From positions 1 to 10,553 of the forward strand of contig SXHE01000099.1 in the NCBI GenBank assembly GCA_005773755.1: 10,553 nt of DNA. Direction: 5' to 3'. The DNA is from Planctomycetia bacterium. GTDB lineage: Bacteria; Planctomycetota; Planctomycetia; Gemmatales; Gemmataceae. Shown piece after piece: positions 1-5,869 of the stretch (positions are counted from its first letter, which is position 1; the number at the start of each line of letters is the position of its first letter). The notes beneath the pieces were generated by a model. It did not search any database. It saw nothing but the letters and a program-made list of their open reading frames with translations, and was not told the DNA's origin. The translations under genes were made by a program, and so were the position numbers.

Positions 1-625
1 GAAACAGTGGCTTCCGCTCGTCACTCGAACTCAAGTCCAGCCAGTCGGGATCGAGGCGGCCGTGGGTGGTGCCGGCGATCAGCAGTTTCGGCGGGAACAG
101 CCCGTTGGCCCACGTCTGGAAGTCGCGCACCAACTCCGCCGGCGCGGTGTCGAGCTTGTTCATCACCAGCACGTCGGCCATCTGGATCTGATCGACGAAG
201 ACCGGGTTCTCCTTCATCTCCGGCTTCGCGAAGTCGGTCGGATCGACAATACCAATGGTGGCGCGCACGTCGAGCCGGCCGTGGTAGCTCATGCGGAGCG
301 AGTCGAGCAGCCGCGCCGGGTGGCCCAGGCCGGTCGTCTCGATGATGAGCCGTTCCGGGCGGGCTTCGAGCAACAGGAAGTGAATGGCGACCGGCAGGAA
401 CGGGGCCGCGGCGCAGCACACGCACCCGCCGCCCACCTCCTTCACCGTCACGCCGTCCGGCGCGCTCCCCTCGATCAGCGCGTCGTCGATGCTGACCGCG
501 CCGTACTCGTTCACCAGCACGGCCCAGCGCGAACCCGCGGCCTTGCGCTGGAGCAGATCGATCACGGCCGTGGTTTTGCCGACGCCGAGGAACCCGGTGA
601 TCAGATTCGTGGGAACAGATTGCAT
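1..625 (-). CDS. CobW/COG0523-family GTP-binding metal chaperone (partial, C-terminus cut by window edge)
   Basis: The 208 visible residues start MQSVPTNLITGFLGVGKTTA and form the G domain of a CobW/COG0523 GTPase, a cytoplasmic family that delivers metal ions (zinc or cobalt) to target enzymes using GTP. Visible motifs are Walker A GFLGVGKT (11-18), the NEYG switch (39-42), the metal-binding GCVCC (67-71, Cys68/70/71), ETTG (96-99) and the base-specificity motif NKLD (156-159). The C-terminal CobW_C domain would lie beyond position 1. The ATG at 625 is chosen because Walker A normally begins about ten residues in. There is no Shine-Dalgarno; a -10-like TACAAT ends 6 nt before the ATG, so the mRNA may be leaderless. 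It is divergent from the dehydrogenase gene, separated by 79 bp. Family certain; the metal and client cannot be told. Confidence 0.93.
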   Translation of the reverse strand, partial: MQSVPTNLITGFLGVGKTTAVIDLLQRKAAGSRWAVLVNEYGAVSIDDALIEGSAPDGVTVKEVGGGCVCCAAAPFLPVAIHFLLLEARPERLIIETTGLGHPARLLDSLRMSYHGRLDVRATIGIVDPTDFAKPEMKENPVFVDQIQMADVLVMNKLDTAPAELVRDFQTWANGLFPPKLLIAGTTHGRLDPDWLDLSSSDERKPLF

Positions 626-631
626 GGGGGA

Positions 632-637
632 ATTGTA
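632..637 (-). promoter_or_regulatory. Candidate -10 box of the CobW gene
   Basis: TACAAT on the minus strand matches TATAAT at 5 of 6 positions. It ends 6 nt before the ATG at 625, so the expected transcription start is the A of the start codon. No convincing -35 hexamer is present about 17 nt upstream. Inference from spacing only. Confidence 0.35.
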
Positions 638-663
638 GGCGTGCATCCGCGCCGCGCATTGGT

Positions 664-669
664 TACAGT
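664..669 (+). promoter_or_regulatory. Weak candidate -10 box of the PQQ dehydrogenase gene
   Basis: TACAGT, within GTTACAGT, matches the -10 consensus at 4 of 6 positions and would place the start near 676, giving a leader of about 29 nt. A similar GTTACAAT precedes the membrane-protein gene at 8597. No good -35 is visible. Confidence 0.25.
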
Positions 670-704
670 GTCCGCACTTCCCCTCACCCAAGAGGTTCTC
701 TCCC

Positions 705-2969
705 ATGCGTGGCATGTTGTGGTCGGTCGTCGCCGTGGCCGGGTTTACCGGCGCGGCGCTCGTCTTCGCACCTCCTTCCAGCACCGCGACCCCGTCCCCA
801 GACACGAAGCCGGTTGCCGCGGAGCGCAAAGCGACGGGCATCGACAAGCGCGAGCCGTGGACCACCTCCAAGCTGGTCGGCTCGCCGGAGCCGCCCAACC
901 CGTACACGGTCAAGAAGGTGTACCCGAAGGTGAGCTTCTTTGAGGCGCTGGAGATCGTCGCGATCCCGGACACCCAGACGTGGCTGGTCGCGGAGCGCCC
1001 GGGCAAGGTGTACGCGCTCGACATGGACCCGGCGAAGGCCGAAAAGAAGCTGATCCTGGACGTGAAACACACCATCTACGGCGCGGTCTTGCACCCGAAG
1101 TTCATCGAGAACGGCTACATCTACCTGAGCGAGGTGCCGGACGGGAGCAAGGAGACGCCGGACGGCACGCGCGTCGTACGGTACACGGTCGACCGCAAGA
1201 CGATGACCGCGGACCCGGCCACCGCGAAGACCATCATCACCTGGCCCAACGGCGGGCACAACGGCGGCTGCCTGCGGTTCGGCCCTGGCGGGTTACTCTA
1301 CATCTCGACGGGCGACGGGAGCGGCATCGCGGACAGCCTCGAAACCGGTCAGAACCTCGGCACCGTGCTCGGCAAAATCCTCCGCATCGACGTGGACAAG
1401 CCCGACGAGGGGAAGGGGTACAGCGTCCCGAAGGATAACCCGTTTGTGGGCACGAAGGGCGCGCGCGGCGAGGTCTGGGCCTACGGCATCCGCCAGGCGT
1501 GGAAGATCAACTTTGACATGCCCACCGGCAACCTGTGGGCCGGCGAGATCGGTCAAGACCTGTGGGAGTCCGTTTACCTGATCCAGAAGGGCGGCAACTA
1601 CGGCTGGAGCGTGAACGAAGGGTCGCACCCGTTCCGCCCGGAGCGCAAGAAGGGGCCGACGGAGATCCTGAAACCGATCGTCGAGCACCACCACACCGAG
1701 GCCCGGTCGATCACCGGCGGGTTCGTGTACCGGGGCAACAAACAGCCCGCGCTGCGCGGCGCGTACGTCTACGGCGACTTCGACACCGGCCGCGTGTGGA
1801 TGCTCCGCTACGATGTGAAGGAAAAGAAGGTGTTGGAGCACAAGGAGCTGGCGAAGACCAACCTCCGCATCGTCGCGTGGGCGCAGGACCACAAGGGCGA
1901 GGTGTACGCGCTCAACTTCATCGACGGGGGCATCTATCAGCTCGAACCGGCCCCGAAGGTCGAGCCGGTCGGTGAGTTCCCGCGCAAGCTGAGCCAGACC
2001 GGGCTGTTCAGCGACACCGCCAAGCACACCCCCGCGAGGGGGCTGATCCCGTACTCGGTGAACTCCGAGCTGTGGTCCGACGGCGCGACGAAGGAGCGGT
2101 TCATCGCGGTGCCGGGCAACGGGCAGATCGAGTTCGAGACGCTGACGTACCCCCAGCCCGCGCCGGGGTCGGTCCCCGGCTGGCGGTTCCCCAACGGCAC
2201 CGTGACCGTGAAGACGTTCTTCCTCGAGACCGCTCCCGGCGTAAAGCGGCGGCTCGAAACCCGCATCTTCGTCGTCAGCGTGCTAGGCGGCACGGAAGAG
2301 TACGGCGATCAGGTGTGGAGCGGCTACACCTACATCTGGAACGACGAGCAGACCGACGCGGAACTGGCCGACAAGAACGGCGTGGACCGCGAGTACACGA
2401 TCAAGACCGCGGCCGGCGAGAAGAAGCAGAAGTGGCACTTCCCCAGCCGGGCCGAGTGCAACATTTGCCACACGGTCACGGCCAAGTACGCGCTGGGCAT
2501 CAACACCGCGCAGATGAACCGCGACCACGACTACGGCGGCACGGTCGCCAACCAGCTCGCCACCCTCGACCACATCGGCCTCTTCTCCAAGAAGCTGCCC
2601 GCCGCACCGGACAAGCTGGCGAAGCTGGCCGACTACCGCGACGAGAAGGCCAGCATCGAGGACCGCGCCCGCGGCTACCTGCAAGCGAACTGTAGCCACT
2701 GCCACCGCAAGTGGGGCGGCGGCAACGCCGAGTTCCAACTGCTCAACACGCTACCGGTGAAAGACCTGGGCGTGATCGACGTGAAGCCGGGGCAGGGCAC
2801 GTTCGACCTGAAAGACCCGCGCATCCTGGTGCCCGGCGATCCGAAGCGGTCGATGATCTACCACCGCATGACGCTGACCGGCCTCGGGCGGATGCCGCAC
2901 ATCGCCTCCAATGTGGTGGACGAACCCGCGGTGAAGCTGATCGAGACGTGGATCAAGCAAATGAAGTGA
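705..2969 (+). CDS. Exported PQQ-dependent sugar dehydrogenase fused to a C-terminal cytochrome c region
   Basis: This 754-residue protein begins with a signal peptide (hydrophobic stretch about 4-23), so it acts outside the cytoplasm. Residues about 75-420 are a glucose/sorbosone dehydrogenase-type beta-propeller: HNGGCLRFGPGGLLYISTGDG (His185, the likely catalytic base region), RQAWKINFD (Arg263), LWAGEIGQD and GGNYGW (296-301), and ARSITGGFVYRG. From about 426 (PRKLSQTGLF, then IPYSVNSELWSDGA) it resembles the SO2930/HNE_0200 family of c-type cytochromes. Two haem-attachment sites occur, CNICH (585-589) and CSHCH (663-667); a Met near 730 is a possible axial ligand. Sugar oxidised by PQQ could pass electrons internally to the haems; this is inference. 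AGAGG at 691-695, 9 nt upstream, supports the ATG at 705; the in-frame ATG at 714 is an alternative. The substrate is unknown. Confidence 0.93.
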   Translation: MRGMLWSVVAVAGFTGAALVFAPPSSTATPSPDTKPVAAERKATGIDKREPWTTSKLVGSPEPPNPYTVKKVYPKVSFFEALEIVAIPDTQTWLVAERPGKVYALDMDPAKAEKKLILDVKHTIYGAVLHPKFIENGYIYLSEVPDGSKETPDGTRVVRYTVDRKTMTADPATAKTIITWPNGGHNGGCLRFGPGGLLYISTGDGSGIADSLETGQNLGTVLGKILRIDVDKPDEGKGYSVPKDNPFVGTKGARGEVWAYGIRQAWKINFDMPTGNLWAGEIGQDLWESVYLIQKGGNYGWSVNEGSHPFRPERKKGPTEILKPIVEHHHTEARSITGGFVYRGNKQPALRGAYVYGDFDTGRVWMLRYDVKEKKVLEHKELAKTNLRIVAWAQDHKGEVYALNFIDGGIYQLEPAPKVEPVGEFPRKLSQTGLFSDTAKHTPARGLIPYSVNSELWSDGATKERFIAVPGNGQIEFETLTYPQPAPGSVPGWRFPNGTVTVKTFFLETAPGVKRRLETRIFVVSVLGGTEEYGDQVWSGYTYIWNDEQTDAELADKNGVDREYTIKTAAGEKKQKWHFPSRAECNICHTVTAKYALGINTAQMNRDHDYGGTVANQLATLDHIGLFSKKLPAAPDKLAKLADYRDEKASIEDRARGYLQANCSHCHRKWGGGNAEFQLLNTLPVKDLGVIDVKPGQGTFDLKDPRILVPGDPKRSMIYHRMTLTGLGRMPHIASNVVDEPAVKLIETWIKQMK

Positions 2970-2982
2970 CCACCAGCGGAAA

Positions 2983-3088
2983 GCAGAAGAGTATTGACAG
3001 GATGAACAGGATCAAAACAGGATGAAGAGTTGAGTTCCTTTGCTCTGCATCGTGTTTCATCCTGTTCATCCTGTCAATACTCTTCTGC
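2983..3088. repeat. Long inverted-repeat hairpin element (perfect 30-bp arms)
   Basis: The left arm 2983-3012 and right arm 3059-3088 are perfect reverse complements over 30 bp with a 46-nt spacer. The pairing continues imperfectly into the spacer. The arms contain near-tandem ACAGGATGA units: ACAGGAT occurs three times in the left half. The element starts 13 bp after the dehydrogenase stop and could act as its transcription terminator, as a T-rich CCTTTCTT follows the right arm. It could also be a dispersed palindromic element. Both roles are inference; no ORF lies inside it. Confidence 0.85.
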
Positions 3089-3147
3089 CTTTCTTCGCGG
3101 CCTCTGTGCTCTCGACGGTGAACCTTGGTTTTTTCCGCGCGGCGCTC

Positions 3148-3176
3148 TTGATGCGCGGAAAGGGCGCGGTTAGGAT
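3148..3176 (+). promoter_or_regulatory. Candidate promoter of the BFD-type ferredoxin gene
   Basis: TTGATG at 3148-3153 and TAGGAT at 3171-3176 are separated by exactly 17 nt; each matches its consensus hexamer at 4 of 6 positions. The expected start near 3183 falls inside the palindrome at 3180-3196. A 9-bp inverted repeat, TTTCCGCGC (3132-3140) with GCGCGGAAA (3153-3161), brackets the -35 region. Not supported by data beyond sequence match. Confidence 0.45.
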
Positions 3177-3179
3177 GTA

Positions 3180-3196
3180 TTGAGACTGAATCTCAA
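3180..3196. promoter_or_regulatory. Candidate Fur-family operator upstream of the ferredoxin gene
   Basis: TTGAGACTGAATCTCAA is a palindrome with perfect 6-bp arms and a 5-nt centre. Its core TGAGA-N5-TCTCA has the 15-bp size and half-sites expected of a Fur operator (7-1-7 type). It sits over the predicted transcription start, the place where a repressor would block the promoter at 3148-3176. A second TGAGA-N5-TCTCA lies upstream of the bacterioferritin gene at 4031-4045. The protein that binds is inferred, not seen. Confidence 0.55.
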
Positions 3197-3221
3197 CATC
3201 CCGCCTGTAACCGCTTCCGCA

Positions 3222-3497
3222 ATGGAACTGCCACAAACATCACCGGAAACCGAAGATTGCGCCGGTGCGTGCCGGTCGTGCGCGACCGTTGGCAGTTGCC
3301 CGGAGCGCGTCGTGTGCCGGTGCCTGGGCGTGACCGAGCAGACGCTCATCACCTCGATCGTGCAACTCGGCCTGCGCACGATCAGGGACGTGCGGCAGGT
3401 GACCGAGGCCGGCGACGGCTGCACCTGCTGCCACAAGGAACTGGCCCTGTACCTCGCCGTTTACGCGCCTTCCTCGAACATGTGCTCGGCCAGGTAG
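3222..3497 (+). CDS. BFD-type [2Fe-2S]-binding protein (bacterioferritin-associated ferredoxin-like)
   Basis: This is a 91-residue protein from the ATG at 3222. Residues 30-80 match the BFD-like fold: VCRCLGVTEQ (Cys32, Cys34), then 32 residues, then CTCCH (Cys67, Cys70). This is the CxC...CxxC arrangement that holds the [2Fe-2S] cluster in Bfd. In characterised pairs, Bfd docks on bacterioferritin and reduces its haem so stored iron is released; the convergent neighbour here is a bacterioferritin, so the same job is likely. The N-terminal extension carries four more cysteines (13, 17, 20, 26), unusual for plain Bfd. An in-frame TTG at 3180 would add 14 residues, but it lies inside the operator palindrome at the predicted transcription start, so 3222 is preferred although its Shine-Dalgarno is weak. 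The 3' end overlaps the bacterioferritin gene by 37 bp. Confidence 0.85.
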   Translation: MELPQTSPETEDCAGACRSCATVGSCPERVVCRCLGVTEQTLITSIVQLGLRTIRDVRQVTEAGDGCTCCHKELALYLAVYAPSSNMCSAR

Positions 3498-3940
3498 TTC
3501 TGCAACCCGACGCTCGCGATCAGCCCCAGTTGCGTTTCCAGCCAGTCCACGTGCTCCTCGGAATCCGTCAGGATCGCCAGGGCCAGCGCGTGCGTGCCGT
3601 TGTCCTTGAGCTGGATGCTCTGGTTCACCAGTTCGTTGTACGCCGCGACCCCGCTCGTCTCGAGCTTCAGGTCGTTCTCGAACTGCTCCTTCACGTCGCC
3701 CCCGACGCGGATCACGTCGTACCGGGCAATGTTCGGCACGCCCTCCAGGAACAGGATGCGGTCGATCAGTTTGTCCGCGTGCTTCATCTCGCCCATCGAC
3801 TCTTCCCAGTGCTTCTTGGCGAGCTTCAGGAAGCCCCAGTTCTTGCACATCTTCGACTGGACGAAGTACTGGTTGATCGCGGTCAGCTCGATGGTGAGCG
3901 CGCGGTTGAGGGATTCGATGATGTCGGTGTTGCCTTGCAC
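3461..3940 (-). CDS. bfr: Bacterioferritin
   Basis: This 159-residue protein aligns without gaps to E. coli Bfr through residue 158. The family forms a 24-subunit shell that oxidises Fe(II) and stores it as mineral, with haem bound between subunit pairs. Visible are Glu18 (ELTAINQYF), Glu51, the haem ligand Met52 and His54 (EMKHADKLIDRILFLEG), Glu94 and His130 (EEHVDWLE). The ferroxidase ligand expected at 127 is not Glu: the sequence reads DSEEH, with Ser127 and glutamates at 128 and 129. The start is GTG, fixed by an AGGAGG at 3946-3951 with 5-nt spacing. The gene faces the BFD ferredoxin gene, and a Fur-like palindrome lies 91 bp upstream. Family certain; full ferroxidase activity is uncertain because of Ser127. 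Confidence 0.95.
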   Translation of the reverse strand: MQGNTDIIESLNRALTIELTAINQYFVQSKMCKNWGFLKLAKKHWEESMGEMKHADKLIDRILFLEGVPNIARYDVIRVGGDVKEQFENDLKLETSGVAAYNELVNQSIQLKDNGTHALALAILTDSEEHVDWLETQLGLIASVGLQNYLAEHMFEEGA

Positions 3941-3945
3941 GGAAA

Positions 3946-3951
3946 CCTCCT
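3946..3951 (-). promoter_or_regulatory. Strong ribosome binding site fixing the bfr GTG start
   Basis: AGGAGG on the minus strand lies 5 nt upstream of the GTG at 3940. No ATG lies near the expected N-terminus, and the GTG start aligns exactly with residue 1 of E. coli Bfr. Confidence 0.8.
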
Positions 3952-4030
3952 CGTTTGAGCTGTGGCGAACGAGGATGTCTTAGGAACTTCTGACGCGCGG
4001 GCGGCGCGCGAAAGTGCTGGAAAATCGAGA

Positions 4031-4045
4031 TGAGATGGGTTCTCA
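4031..4045. promoter_or_regulatory. Candidate Fur-family operator upstream of bfr
   Basis: TGAGATGGGTTCTCA has perfect 5-bp arms around a 5-nt centre and the same TGAGA-N5-TCTCA core as the site at 3180-3196. It lies in the 134-bp gap between the end of rex and the start of bfr, 91 bp upstream of bfr. I see no clear -10/-35 pair beside it, so the promoter position is open. A GC-rich hairpin (CGCGCG arms, 3994-4010) lies between it and bfr. Confidence 0.5.
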
Positions 4046-4074
4046 CGCACACCAGTCGCTTGCGGCTTCGCGAC

Positions 4075-4734
4075 CTACTCGTCGTCGTCGTCGCCGTGCT
4101 GGACCCGAAACGCCAACTGTTCCAACTGGATGGCGAGATCGACGGTGACGAGGCGGACCTGCTTGGGCAGTTTCAACACGACCGGGGCGAAGTTCAGGAT
4201 GCCACGAACGCCGGCCTCGGTCAGCGCCGCAGCGACCGCGTGCGCGGCTTCGGCCGGAACCGTCAGCACGCCGAGTTCCGCGTTCAGTTCGGTCACGCGC
4301 GCCGCGATGGTCGAGGCCGCTTCCACTTTCAGTCCGGCGACCTCTTGCCCCACCTTTGCGGCGTCGCAGTCGAACAGGGCCACGATGTCGAAGCCCTGCG
4401 CGCGGAACCCCTGATACTTGAGAAGCGCGCGGCCGAGGTTGCCGGCACCGACCAGTACGGCCCGCCAGCCGCGGTCGATGCCCAGCGCGGTGCGGATCGC
4501 GGCGGCCAGCTCTTTCGCGTCGTAGCCGATCCCGCGCTGCCCCAGGTGCCCCAGCGCGGCCAGGTCGCGGCGCACCTGCGCGTCGCTGACCCCGACGGCG
4601 TCGGCGATGCGGCGGCTGGGCACCATTTTGTCCCCGTCCGTGGGCCAACCGGCCACGCACCGCAGGTACAGGCTCAATCGCTGGGCCGCGGCCCGCGAAA
4701 GCCGCTGCCCGCGCTCGATCGGCTGGCCGTCCAA
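4075..4734 (-). CDS. rex: Redox-sensing transcriptional repressor Rex
   Basis: This 219-residue protein, typical of Rex length, is a cytoplasmic NADH/NAD+-sensing repressor. The N-terminal winged helix covers about 12-78 (LSRAAAQRLSLYL, VPSRRIADAVGVSDAQVRRDLAALG, QRGIGYDAKEL). The Rossmann domain follows, with VLVGAGNLGRALLKY (GAGNLG at 96-101), the FDCDAAKVG segment (121-129), ILNFAPV (179-185), and the C-terminal helix VTVDLAIQLEQLAF that swaps between subunits. It ends in an acidic DDDDE tail. In the family, high NADH releases Rex from DNA and turns on fermentative or alternative respiratory genes; no full Rex operator is seen in this window, so its targets lie elsewhere. The start is TTG at 4734, with AGGAGG at 4744-4749 nine nt upstream. 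It lies 88 bp after the DUF1573 gene on the same strand. Confidence 0.92.
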   Translation of the reverse strand: MDGQPIERGQRLSRAAAQRLSLYLRCVAGWPTDGDKMVPSRRIADAVGVSDAQVRRDLAALGHLGQRGIGYDAKELAAAIRTALGIDRGWRAVLVGAGNLGRALLKYQGFRAQGFDIVALFDCDAAKVGQEVAGLKVEAASTIAARVTELNAELGVLTVPAEAAHAVAAALTEAGVRGILNFAPVVLKLPKQVRLVTVDLAIQLEQLAFRVQHGDDDDE

Positions 4735-4743
4735 GGTTCACAA

Positions 4744-4749
4744 CCTCCT
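4744..4749 (-). promoter_or_regulatory. Ribosome binding site supporting the rex TTG start
   Basis: AGGAGG on the minus strand lies 9 nt from the TTG at 4734. A GTG in between is out of frame, so the TTG is the only in-frame start at suitable distance. Confidence 0.65.
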
Positions 4750-4772
4750 GTCGGGGTCGAATCGGTCGTCCT

Positions 4773-4778
4773 ATTTTA
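4773..4778 (-). promoter_or_regulatory. Candidate -10 box of rex
   Basis: TAAAAT on the minus strand (5 of 6 to TATAAT) is the only A/T-rich hexamer in this GC-rich gap. It would start the mRNA near 4766, about 30 nt before the rex TTG. No -35 match is visible. Confidence 0.35.
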
Positions 4779-4822
4779 CTCACACCCGCGCCCGCTTCGC
4801 CCCCCGATTTTCGTTCTTCGGC

Positions 4823-5815
4823 CTACTTCGTTCCGCTCCACGACACCGGAATGGATACCTCGCCGCCCGGTTCGCTCAGTCGCACGCGCACGGTGCAGCG
4901 GCCCGGCTTCGCGGCCACGGCCTCCGGGATCGTCACGCGCACCGTCTGCACCGCGCCGCTGCCGCTCGACCACTTCACCTGAACCCCCGGCAGATCGCTC
5001 TCCGCGCCGGTCACGCTCACCGGCTTGCCGTCGGGCGCGCGCAGTTGCACCAGCGCGGAGCCTTCGGTCTGCCCGGTCGCGAGCCGCACGGTGATCGCGT
5101 CCGGGGTCGCGGTTACGGCCGCCGCGGCCCGCTTGAGCACCCGTACCGGGACGCGCAGCTCCGCGTACTCCGGGTCGTCGGTGTACAGTGTCACCAGCTC
5201 GTCGCGGTGGCCCGCCGGGGCGTTCGCGGCCAACTTGACCGTAACCGCCTGCGCGCGCGGCGTCCCGCCGGCCGGGGCGACCTCGACCGTCAGGTGCGCC
5301 GCCGAAGACACCGCCTTCACCACGGTCAGCGGCTTCCCGCGCTTGTCGGTCACGACGAGCGCCTGGCTCGCCTCGCCGGTCGTCGAGAACGCCACCTGCG
5401 GCGGACTCACGGCGACCTCGCGCGACAGCGTCGCGGTGATCTGGAGGAGCAGCTCGCCCGCCTCCGCCGGCACACCGGGCGACTCGATCTTGTAAGAAAC
5501 CAGGACCTGCCACCGGTTCGGGCCGTCCGGCTGCGTGAGCGTGTTGACCTCGAGCGCGAGCCGCGTTTTCTCGCCCGGTTGAAGGGTGAGTGTGCCCAGC
5601 CCCTGGCGCAAACAGCCGCACCCGGCCTCGACTTTTGTTATCGTGAGTGTCCCCGCGCCGGTGTGAGCCAGCTCGAAGGCGTGTGCCAGCGGCGGCCCGG
5701 CCTTTACGTCGCCCTTCGCCGCGACCGGCGCGGGGCTGGTCAGCGACGTTTGCGGCTTCGCGGGAACCGGCGGCTGGCCGATGGCCAGCGCCGCGGCGAA
5801 AATGAGTGTGTTCAT
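4823..5815 (-). CDS. Secreted DUF1573-domain protein
   Basis: This 330-residue protein starts MNTLIFAAALAIGQPP, a short signal-peptide-like segment, then a Pro/Ala-rich stretch. Residues about 35-95 are a DUF1573 domain: HAFELAHTGAGTLTITKVEAGCGCLRQGLGTLTLQPGEKTRLALEV in outline, with the hallmark CGC at 66-68 and LQPGE at 78-82. The rest (about 100-330) is beta-rich, consistent with further immunoglobulin-like modules; the last runs from about 234 to 326. DUF1573 proteins are common in Planctomycetes and Bacteroidetes, and their function is not established. The frame stays open far upstream, but that part is antisense to the transferase gene and is not counted. An in-frame TTG about 12 codons upstream would give a better charged signal peptide (QLRRATLFRAV). 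Neither start has a Shine-Dalgarno. Confidence 0.85.
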   Translation of the reverse strand: MNTLIFAAALAIGQPPVPAKPQTSLTSPAPVAAKGDVKAGPPLAHAFELAHTGAGTLTITKVEAGCGCLRQGLGTLTLQPGEKTRLALEVNTLTQPDGPNRWQVLVSYKIESPGVPAEAGELLLQITATLSREVAVSPPQVAFSTTGEASQALVVTDKRGKPLTVVKAVSSAAHLTVEVAPAGGTPRAQAVTVKLAANAPAGHRDELVTLYTDDPEYAELRVPVRVLKRAAAAVTATPDAITVRLATGQTEGSALVQLRAPDGKPVSVTGAESDLPGVQVKWSSGSGAVQTVRVTIPEAVAAKPGRCTVRVRLSEPGGEVSIPVSWSGTK

Positions 5816-5869
5816 GACCGCGCGGAATAGCGTGGCGCGGCGCAGTTGCAAAGAGCAAAGTGACGAGGC

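Noticed and set aside
3180..3221. TTG start giving a 105-residue version of the BFD ferredoxin.
   Set aside because: The TTG lies inside the operator-like palindrome and upstream of the predicted transcription start near 3183, and its spacing to AGGA is too short.
3994..4010. CGCGCG-GGCGG-CGCGCG hairpin between rex and bfr as a terminator.
   Set aside because: No T-run follows on either strand, and such short GC palindromes are expected in this base composition.
4734..4746. TTGTGAA on the minus strand just upstream of rex, matching half of a Rex operator.
   Set aside because: The second half-site (TTCACAA after 4 nt) is absent, and the bases overlap the ribosome binding region, so a single 7-mer match is not evidence of autoregulation.
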